A stretch of DNA of 64,000 nt, taken from contig JBAVQS010000050.1 in the NCBI GenBank assembly GCA_049694275.1, positions 1 to 64,000 of the forward strand, written 5' to 3'. This DNA is from JBAVQS01 sp049694275 (GTDB lineage: Bacteria; Chloroflexota; Anaerolineae; UBA4142; SHND01). Below the pieces are notes generated by a model. It had not been told where the DNA came from. It was given only the letters and a program-made list of their open reading frames with translations, and made no database searches. Of the stretch, positions 25,891-32,449 are shown one piece after another (position 1 is the first letter of the stretch; each line of letters starts with the position of its first letter). A program made the translations under genes and the position numbers.

Positions 25891-26010
25891 TTATCGTCGT
25901 CGGCGGCGTGTGTCGACTCTTACCCAAACCGGTTTACGCCTGCTGCTAAGGGAGAGCGCAACAAGCGTAATGACGACGACGCTAATAATAGAGAACGCTT
26001 CAGTTGTCAT
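25891..26010 (-). CDS. Possible 39-residue single-pass membrane peptide
   Basis: A short frame with one hydrophobic helix (FSIISVVVITLVALSLSS) and a strongly basic tail ending in five arginines, just upstream of a strong terminator. No Shine-Dalgarno sequence is visible. The composition (helix plus basic tail) resembles small membrane proteins, but it may be chance. Confidence 0.25.
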   Translation of the reverse strand: MTTEAFSIISVVVITLVALSLSSRRKPVWVRVDTRRRRR

Positions 26011-26078
26011 GTAAATATCATGATAGCAAAAAGAGGGACACAAGTCATCGGGCAAAACGCCCAATCTACTCCCGGATT

Positions 26079-26101
26079 CCTTTGTGCAGAATGCACAAAG
26101 G
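26079..26101. repeat. Perfect 9-bp inverted repeat after pucR-family gene
   Basis: CCTTTGTGC, five bases, GCACAAAGG lies about 30 bases beyond the regulator stop. It is followed on the minus strand by a second small hairpin (GGGC/GCCC) but no T tract. It could be a regulator binding site, an mRNA-stabilising hairpin or a weak terminator. Confidence 0.4.
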
Positions 26102-26133
26102 CTTGGCGGGTCAAAGGCAAGAAACAAGGGTGT

Positions 26134-27759
26134 CTACAGCGGCGGCATAAAGTCAGGTTCCTGGCGGGCCAGGTCGTGCGCGCGGAGCGCCAACTGGAGC
26201 GCCAGCCGGGTCTCGGGGTTATCGAGGTCGAACTTGCCAATCTCGCCTGCACGCTGAAGGCGGTAGAGGAGGGTGTTGCGGTGCAGGTAGAGCGCCTGCG
26301 CGGTCTGGACGAGATTGGCATTGTGCTGGAAATAGGCGCTGAGCGTCTCGACGAGGTTTCCCCCCTTGCTCCGGTCATAGTCAATCAGGTCGCCCAGCAT
26401 CTGGTCCACAAAGGCATCCAGTTCCGAGCTCCCAAGGAGGGGAAGAATCAGGCGATAGACCCCGAGGTCGCCAAAATATTGCGGGCGGCCCTGGCGGAGC
26501 TTGTGTTCGAGCTTCATGGCCTGGCGCGCTTCTTGATAAGATTGGCGCAGCCCGAGCAGGCTGTCCGAGAGGCGGCCGACCCCCAGCCCCAATTGTGCGT
26601 GCGGAAATTCCTCATGGGCCAGATCATAGATGCGCTGCGCCCATTGCAAGGCGTCCGCGAGCTCTTGGTCCGCGCTGGCGGCATAGAGGACGACAATCTC
26701 GTCTTCGCGTAGGATGGCGACCGCGCGCGATGGGAGCCGCTTGACCTCGCCGCTGACGATGGTTTCGAGCCGGCGGAAGGAGGGAGCTTCGGAGGAGAGC
26801 CATTGCAGGGTCATCACCACATGCGGTCCGGCGCGCCGGTACCCGGCGCGGTCAGCCCAGCGGCCCGCATCGGTCTCGTTCACGCTCTGCGTCAGGATCG
26901 CTTCGATCAGGTCGCCGGTGAGCTTTTTGCGCGCCTCACTCACCGCCTTGACTTTGGCCATCTCGAGCGCGCACGCCGCCGCGCCCTGTTCGAGCGCAAT
27001 CCGGTCGAGCGCGCCAAATTGGCCGGCGGGGCTGACAATCGAGATAAAGCCGCGGGCGATATCGCGCACGATGATCGGCGTGACCAGTCTCATCGCCCCG
27101 TTCGCCAGGCTCTGCTCTTGCGGCTCGCGGACACGCCCGGCGCGCCGGCGGTCCTGGAATTCGGCGGGGAGAGCGCCAGGGGCAGCTAATCCCTCTACGA
27201 TCGCAGACCACGCAGGCCAGAGGTCGCGCGGTGGAACTGCGGCGAGCACCTGTACGCGTTTGTCCTGTACGACGACGCCGTGATGGGTGAGCTCGGCGAC
27301 CGCGCGGGTAATCCCGACCAGTCCCTGATTCTCGACCGACAGGCGCGTGAGCCGTTGATAGATTTCCGCTTTTTGCGCGACCAGCCCGGCCTCTTTGTCC
27401 ACAAGGAGACGCAGCAGCTCGCGCTGTACCTGTGATAGCTCGGCCTGTCCGTCCAGTTCGACGATCGCAAAGTGCGCCTGCTCTGCCCATTCGAGCACTC
27501 GAGGCGGCAGCGTGCAGGGGAGCAGGATCACGCCCGCCGCGCCGCAAGAGGCAAGGCGGGGGAGAGGGAGATCATCGTACGGGGGCGTCAACAGCACCAG
27601 CTCGCCGCTCGACGGCTGGTATTCCTTGATGTTCACACCCGCGACCGTATTGACCCAGGCAACGGAACGGATCAACCCGGCGCTGCCCGCGAGGACGCGA
27701 AACCGGCCGCCGAGTCCCAGGCGAACGAGCTCGTCCAACGGCAATTGTGCAGTAAGCAT
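26134..27759 (-). CDS. PucR family transcriptional regulator
   Basis: 541 residues in the PucR layout: an N-terminal purine-catabolism-regulator-like domain (residues 1-120, WVNTVAGVNIKEY, ELVLLTPPYDD), a central GAF/GGDEF-like region and the C-terminal PucR helix-turn-helix (ETLSAYFQHNANLVQTAQAL, then HRNTLLYRLQRAGEI). Family members control purine, polyamine, proline or aminobutyrate use, usually activating adjacent genes. ATG 27759 begins the conserved domain. No obvious purine genes are adjacent, so the effector is unknown. Confidence 0.9.
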   Translation of the reverse strand: MLTAQLPLDELVRLGLGGRFRVLAGSAGLIRSVAWVNTVAGVNIKEYQPSSGELVLLTPPYDDLPLPRLASCGAAGVILLPCTLPPRVLEWAEQAHFAIVELDGQAELSQVQRELLRLLVDKEAGLVAQKAEIYQRLTRLSVENQGLVGITRAVAELTHHGVVVQDKRVQVLAAVPPRDLWPAWSAIVEGLAAPGALPAEFQDRRRAGRVREPQEQSLANGAMRLVTPIIVRDIARGFISIVSPAGQFGALDRIALEQGAAACALEMAKVKAVSEARKKLTGDLIEAILTQSVNETDAGRWADRAGYRRAGPHVVMTLQWLSSEAPSFRRLETIVSGEVKRLPSRAVAILREDEIVVLYAASADQELADALQWAQRIYDLAHEEFPHAQLGLGVGRLSDSLLGLRQSYQEARQAMKLEHKLRQGRPQYFGDLGVYRLILPLLGSSELDAFVDQMLGDLIDYDRSKGGNLVETLSAYFQHNANLVQTAQALYLHRNTLLYRLQRAGEIGKFDLDNPETRLALQLALRAHDLARQEPDFMPPL

Positions 27760-27950
27760 AGAGAAAAAAAGCGGCGCAGGCAAATGCTGCCTGGCACCGC
27801 TGCGTACCACCCTGCTTATATCATAACACAAGGTGGGGATTTACTCAATCTGGAGATTCCTCGCGGCTCAATGGCCGTCGGACCCTAGGTCCTCATAGGG
27901 TTATGGACAAAACGGTTCGGAACGACCTCTGTGGATAGTCACCCGAGAGA

Positions 27951-28529
27951 TCAGGGCATTTTGGCGAGCACTTGCTGCGCCAGCGTCTTGACCTTGCCCT
28001 CGGGCGTCGTTTCGCCCGAGATGGTGAACGTGATCTGAAAGTTGCCCTTGAGAACGAGCAGGTTGTTGTAGATGCCGCCTTGCCAAAAGGCTGCATCCCC
28101 CAGCCCGCTTACATTCTGCGGGGTCACATTCAATTGAGTCACCGCCTGCTTTTGGGCAAGCTCAAAGCTATCCTTGGCCGAGAGCGCATCATCCGCTTGT
28201 ATGACGATCAAAGTCACGTGATTGGCTGGCGATGATTTCGCCTTGTATTCGCAGCTTGTGACGACGAAATTGGCCTGTCCACTAATCGGGCTTTCGGGCG
28301 CAGCAGCCGGTTCGCCCAGAATCGTTTCGGCATCGGTCTGGCTCAGCAGTTTGCAGGCATCGACCTTGGCGCCGGTCGAGGAATTGTTGGGTGGGTTGGT
28401 TGCCGGTTGTCCCTGGACCTGGGTGGACGCCGGACGGGTTCCGGCCGGATTCGACGCGCTATTGGAGCAGCCGAGGACCAGCAGAGCGCAGCCGGCGAGG
28501 ACAATCATTAGAGTGATATTTTTTCTCAT
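27951..28529 (-). CDS. Small secreted lipoprotein, unknown function
   Basis: 192 residues. A signal peptide ends in the lipobox LLVLGC, followed by a Ser/Asn/Pro/Thr-rich linker and a globular part starting KVDACKLLSQTDAETILGEP. This resembles DUF3558-like lipoproteins, which share the C-x-L-L...A-x-x-x-L-G start. The two mature-domain cysteines (DACKLL, TSCEYK) probably pair. GGAG before ATG 28529 supports the start. It is located in the cell envelope; its role is unknown. Confidence 0.7.
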   Translation of the reverse strand: MRKNITLMIVLAGCALLVLGCSNSASNPAGTRPASTQVQGQPATNPPNNSSTGAKVDACKLLSQTDAETILGEPAAAPESPISGQANFVVTSCEYKAKSSPANHVTLIVIQADDALSAKDSFELAQKQAVTQLNVTPQNVSGLGDAAFWQGGIYNNLLVLKGNFQITFTISGETTPEGKVKTLAQQVLAKMP

Positions 28530-28604
28530 TCTTCTCCTATGGATTGAAGCAGAAAGTTCCCTGGGTTGATGTTCGCAGCATACCGTTTGATCGTAACAAA
28601 ATCG

Positions 28605-31600
28605 TCACAAGCCCGGCTCGGACGCGCGGGGTGGGAACAGCGCCCGCGCGTGATCTACGGCTTGCGCAAACGTCATGGCGCACCCGGTTGCCCATTCCTG
28701 CTCAAAGGCTGCAGGGTCCAATTGTGCGCGTACGACGGCGACGTAATGCTCGTAATCAGCTTGATCCGTCCTGTCCATAGAGATTTTGAGCGTCTTGACA
28801 GATTGATTGACTGCCGCGAGTAAATAGACAGCCTCTCGCGCAGCGCCCTTGCCTGCCAGGCTTCCCCCCAGGCCGAGAATGCTTCCGACGATGAGCGCCT
28901 TGACGTCAATCAGCAAGGCCTGGTCGAGGCTGCGGGTAAGTGCAGGGATGGCAAGGTCATACTCGCCGATTCGGTTGAGGATATGACCGCGATTGTGGAG
29001 CAATACCACACGTCCCTGTCCTCGATCTTGCTCGGGTGTTGAGTCCAGACCCTCTTGATTCAACCTGCGCGCAGTGTCATAATCGCCCCTGGCGCGATAG
29101 ACCTCGGCCAACTCGCCGAGGGACATCGGGAGTCTCAAAGTCAGCCGATGTTCCCGGCACAGGCGCAACCCCGTCTCACGATACCCTTGGGCGGAATCCA
29201 GGTCCCCCCGCGCCATTGCAATATACCCGAGATAGGAAAAAGCAATACTGGCTGCCGACCAGAATCCCAACTCCTGGCTGATGGATAACAGTTCCTCGGC
29301 CAACGCCTGCGCCTGATCCAGATCATTCATGTGGCTTGCCACCCGTATGGCATTAATGAGCGCCCCCGCCAGCCCGGGTTTATCGTCCATCTCGCGAAAA
29401 ATGGGCAGATACTGCGCCACACAGAGCTGCGCTGCTTGATCGTCTCCCTGTTGAAGATAGGTGTGGGAAATGAACGCGAGCGCGCCCGCGCTGCCTAAAC
29501 GATCGCCCAGCCGATCAAAGTGAACTACCGCCTCGTGCATAATTGCGCGGGCCGAAGCATAAGCGGACTGCTTGAAGATCAAGCACTCGCCTTGCGCTGA
29601 GAGGGCTGCGGCAATCCCTTCATGATCGTCGAACTCGCGAAAGAGCGCGAGCCCCGCTTCCACCATGGGCATTCCAACCCTCGGGTCATCCCGCATATTG
29701 TGCAGCGCGCCCGCGCCGACCAGCGCCCAGGCCAACCATTCCTTGTCATTCAGCTCCCGCGCTATACTCTCACATTCGGCCAAGTACGCGTATGCGCCGG
29801 CGGTATCCCCTTGAATCCCGGCAAGGTAGCCGAGCCGCGCGAGCGCGCGGGCGCGCAGCGCAGTACGTGCAGTCGGATTGAATTCGAGCAGTCGCTCGAA
29901 CCACGCGCGTCCCTCGCCCCAATAGCCGCGCACTTCCCAAAAGCGCCAGAGTGAACAGGCGATGCGCAGTCCGGCCTCGGCGCGCTCGTCGCTCGTCGTG
30001 CTCCATTCGAGCGCGGCGCGCAGGTTGTCGTGCTCGGCCTGCAAGCGGTCCAGCCAGCGTTTCTGATCACTATGGCGCAGTTGTGTGCCGGCCGTTTCCG
30101 CCAGGCGCAGGAAAAAATCGAGATGCTGCATCCGCGCCGCCTCGGACTCGCGTGCTTGAACCAATTTGGCGCGCGCATACTGGCGAATCGTTTCCAGCGT
30201 GCGATAACGGTATGCCTCATCCGGTCCCATCTGCTCGGCAATCACCAGCGATTTGTCCACCAAATGGGTGAGGAGATCGAACACCTCTTGCGGCGGCAGT
30301 GCGACAGAGGGGGTGGAGGTTGCACTCTTCTCTCTATCCCCACAAACCGCTTCGGCCGCCTCGAGTGTCAATCCGCCCGCAAACACCGACAGTCGCCGGA
30401 GCAGTGCTTGTTCCTCCGGGGAGAGCAGATCATAGCTCCAATCGATGAGCGCCTGGAGGGTTTGCTGACGTGGTAACGCAGCCCGGTTGCCGCCCGTCAA
30501 CAATCTAAAGCGGTCGTCCAACCGCGCCAGCACCTCCTGCGCCGGCAGCGCTTTGATCCGGGCCGCCGCCAATTCAATCGCCAATGGAATCCCGTCGAGG
30601 CGCTGGCAGATTTGCGCGACCAGCGGCGCGCTGGCCTCCGTCAGGACAAAGGATGGGGCTACGGCCTGGGCCCGCTCGACAAACAACTGAATACCCTCAT
30701 AACCGGCCAGGGCCTGATAGGAGGGTAAATGACGCATATCCGGGAGGGAGAGCGATGGGATGTGAAAAGAGGTTTCTCCCGTGATGCCGAGCCCTTCGCG
30801 ACTGCTGGCAAGGATTTGAACGCGCGGGCAGGCGTGGAGCAACGCCTCGGCGACCTGCGCACAGGCCTGGATGAGATGTTCACAATTGTCCAGGATCAGC
30901 AGCAGGTTTCTGGGGCGCAGGTAATCGATCAGCGTGTCCAGGAGCGGGCGTCCAGTCTCTTCACGCAGGCCCAGCGCACGCGCAATCGACGGCGCGACCA
31001 GGTTGGCATCGGACAGCGGGGCAAGCTCGACGAGCCACACCCCATCCTCGTAATTGTCCAGGACTTCGGCCGCAAGCTGGAGCGAAAGGCGCGTCTTGCC
31101 TGTGCCACCCACGCCGGTCAAGGTCAGCAACCGCGCCGTCGTCAAGCGTCGCCGGGCCTCGGCCAATTCCCGCTGCCGGCCAATCAAACGCGTCAACTGA
31201 ATCGGCAGGTTATGCTGAAAAGCCTGGAGCGAGCGGAGCGGGGGAAAATCGGACGGCAGATCAGGGGCGAGCAACTGATAAATGTGCTCGGGCTGAACCA
31301 GGTCTTTGAGACGGTGAGCGCTCAGATCGCGCAATTGCACATCAGGCGGTAAGGGCGCGCCGAGTGTTCCGGCGGTGGCTTGTGAGAGGAGAATTTGCCC
31401 GCCGTGACCGGCGACGAGGATTCGCGCGACCCGCGCCAGAGGGATACCGAAATAATCCCCATCGCGCTCTTCCACCTGCCCGGTGTGCAACGCCATGCGC
31501 ACGCGCAGCGCGCCGATTTCGCCCCAGCTCTCGGCCAGGAGCGCGCGTTGGGCGGCGAGCGCAGCGGCCAGCGCATCCTGGGCCGAGGCGAACACCGCAC

Positions 31601-31778
31601 AAAACTGATCGCCAAGCGTTTTAAAGATGCGCCCGCGATGCGCCTCCACCGCGCGGCGAATGAGCGCATCGTGACGTGCAAGCGCCGCCTTCATCGCTTC
31701 GGGATATTGCTCCCAGAGCCGGGTGCTCCCTTCGATGTCTGTAAATATAAATACGAGAACGGGGGACAGGTTGGACAT
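28605..31778 (-). CDS. Class III cyclase-STAND ATPase-TPR regulator
   Basis: 1057 residues. Residues 1-175 are a class III nucleotide cyclase domain (FIFTDIEGSTRLWEQ; KTLGDQFCAVF; RMALHTGQVEERDGDYFG) with both metal Asp residues. Residues 195-480 are an AP/STAND-type ATPase, with Walker A LTGVGGTGKTRLSLQL, Walker B LLLILDNCEHL and the sensor region ILASSREGLGI. Residues 550-1040 are TPR-like helical repeats. This cyclase-MalT-like architecture is frequent in Chloroflexota and Actinobacteria. The TPRs probably hold the ATPase inactive until a ligand or partner binds, and the cyclase domain may be output or input. GAGGG before ATG 31778 supports the start. Confidence 0.88.
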   Translation of the reverse strand: MSNLSPVLVFIFTDIEGSTRLWEQYPEAMKAALARHDALIRRAVEAHRGRIFKTLGDQFCAVFASAQDALAAALAAQRALLAESWGEIGALRVRMALHTGQVEERDGDYFGIPLARVARILVAGHGGQILLSQATAGTLGAPLPPDVQLRDLSAHRLKDLVQPEHIYQLLAPDLPSDFPPLRSLQAFQHNLPIQLTRLIGRQRELAEARRRLTTARLLTLTGVGGTGKTRLSLQLAAEVLDNYEDGVWLVELAPLSDANLVAPSIARALGLREETGRPLLDTLIDYLRPRNLLLILDNCEHLIQACAQVAEALLHACPRVQILASSREGLGITGETSFHIPSLSLPDMRHLPSYQALAGYEGIQLFVERAQAVAPSFVLTEASAPLVAQICQRLDGIPLAIELAAARIKALPAQEVLARLDDRFRLLTGGNRAALPRQQTLQALIDWSYDLLSPEEQALLRRLSVFAGGLTLEAAEAVCGDREKSATSTPSVALPPQEVFDLLTHLVDKSLVIAEQMGPDEAYRYRTLETIRQYARAKLVQARESEAARMQHLDFFLRLAETAGTQLRHSDQKRWLDRLQAEHDNLRAALEWSTTSDERAEAGLRIACSLWRFWEVRGYWGEGRAWFERLLEFNPTARTALRARALARLGYLAGIQGDTAGAYAYLAECESIARELNDKEWLAWALVGAGALHNMRDDPRVGMPMVEAGLALFREFDDHEGIAAALSAQGECLIFKQSAYASARAIMHEAVVHFDRLGDRLGSAGALAFISHTYLQQGDDQAAQLCVAQYLPIFREMDDKPGLAGALINAIRVASHMNDLDQAQALAEELLSISQELGFWSAASIAFSYLGYIAMARGDLDSAQGYRETGLRLCREHRLTLRLPMSLGELAEVYRARGDYDTARRLNQEGLDSTPEQDRGQGRVVLLHNRGHILNRIGEYDLAIPALTRSLDQALLIDVKALIVGSILGLGGSLAGKGAAREAVYLLAAVNQSVKTLKISMDRTDQADYEHYVAVVRAQLDPAAFEQEWATGCAMTFAQAVDHARALFPPRASEPGL

Positions 31779-31852
31779 GAATCCCTCTGGCGTCCCATTC
31801 TATCATCTCTCCGATTATTTTCATACGGGGATCACGGGCGCTATACCGATAA

Positions 31853-31910
31853 TTGTGTAATTTCGTAGGGGCAGGTTTCAAACCTGCGCCCTACGCGTCA
31901 AATTACACAA
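31853..31910. mobile_element. 58-bp MITE-like palindromic element
   Basis: Perfect 11-bp terminal inverted repeats TTGTGTAATTT (31853-31863) and AAATTACACAA (31900-31910) enclose an inner near-perfect palindrome built on GTAGGGGCAGGTTT. The inner GTAGGGGC motif is shared with the elements at 34302, 52076 and, in part, 56433. No transposase is encoded. It lies in the gap between the cyclase-ATPase gene and the small membrane gene. Confidence 0.65.
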
Positions 31911-31961
31911 CATCCGCCATACTACCGGATCACGGCTGGCGACTGAGCAGGTCGCGCAGTA

Positions 31962-31995
31962 GAAAAAGCAAGAACGGCGCACCTTGCGATGCGCC
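31962..31995 (-). terminator. Intrinsic terminator of the small membrane gene
   Basis: GGCGCA, eight bases, TGCGCC (31976-31995) is followed on the minus strand by GTTCTTGCTTTTTC. It lies 25 bases beyond the stop of the membrane protein gene at 32021. Confidence 0.7.
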
Positions 31996-32020
31996 ATTCC
32001 CTTTCCCGGACAATCCATCT

Positions 32021-32350
32021 CTAGCGCTCTGGCGTCTGTTTGCGGGCCTTGAAGAGGATCGAGAGCCCGATTGCGACCAGAATGAGCGGCCAAAAGTTGC
32101 CGGCGAACTTGACCACTTCGAGGGCGGGACCCCCGACCAGGAGCCCAATGCCGAGCAGGCCCGATACTCCGCCGACGATCAACGCCCACCACTCCTTGCG
32201 TCCTGCAGAGAACCACGCCAATGGCGAGATGCTCATGAACCCGAGCCCCATGCAGAGGGTAAAGACACCACCTTGCGCCTCCGGGTCGAGCCCCGTGAGC
32301 ACACTGGCGATCAGCACTGTGCCGAGCCCGAGTCCGTACAAAATCGTCAC
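32021..32350 (-). CDS. Four-helix membrane protein, unknown function
   Basis: 109 residues if started at GTG 32350. Four hydrophobic segments follow one another (ILYGLGLGTVLIASVLTG, GVFTLCMGLGFMSISPLAWF, WALIVGGVSGLLGIGLLVGG, NFWPLILVAIGLSILFKA), ending in a basic tail. It resembles small LiaI/LiaF-type membrane domains but cannot be assigned. The frame is open to 32446; the upstream part is not hydrophobic and overlaps the divergent promoter of the CHAT gene, so the shorter form is preferred. A terminator follows the stop. Confidence 0.55.
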   Translation of the reverse strand: MTILYGLGLGTVLIASVLTGLDPEAQGGVFTLCMGLGFMSISPLAWFSAGRKEWWALIVGGVSGLLGIGLLVGGPALEVVKFAGNFWPLILVAIGLSILFKARKQTPER

Positions 32351-32378
32351 AGATTGGCAACGGCCCTGTGCGCCAAGC

Positions 32379-32406
32379 TTGTCGAATCGCGTTCGCGCGG
32401 TATAAT
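32379..32406 (+). promoter_or_regulatory. Promoter for the CHAT gene
   Basis: TTGTCG (32379-32384), 16 bases, then a perfect TATAAT (32401-32406). The predicted start site is about 37 bases before the CHAT ATG at 32450. Confidence 0.5.
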
Positions 32407-32449
32407 GGGGGACAGAAAAACCCTCACCCCCACATCCAAAGGGCAACCT

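Noticed and set aside
31853..32449. Upstream in-frame extension of the CHAT gene
   Set aside because: It begins in a palindromic element and is antisense to a plausible membrane gene; the promoter and conserved start point to 32450.
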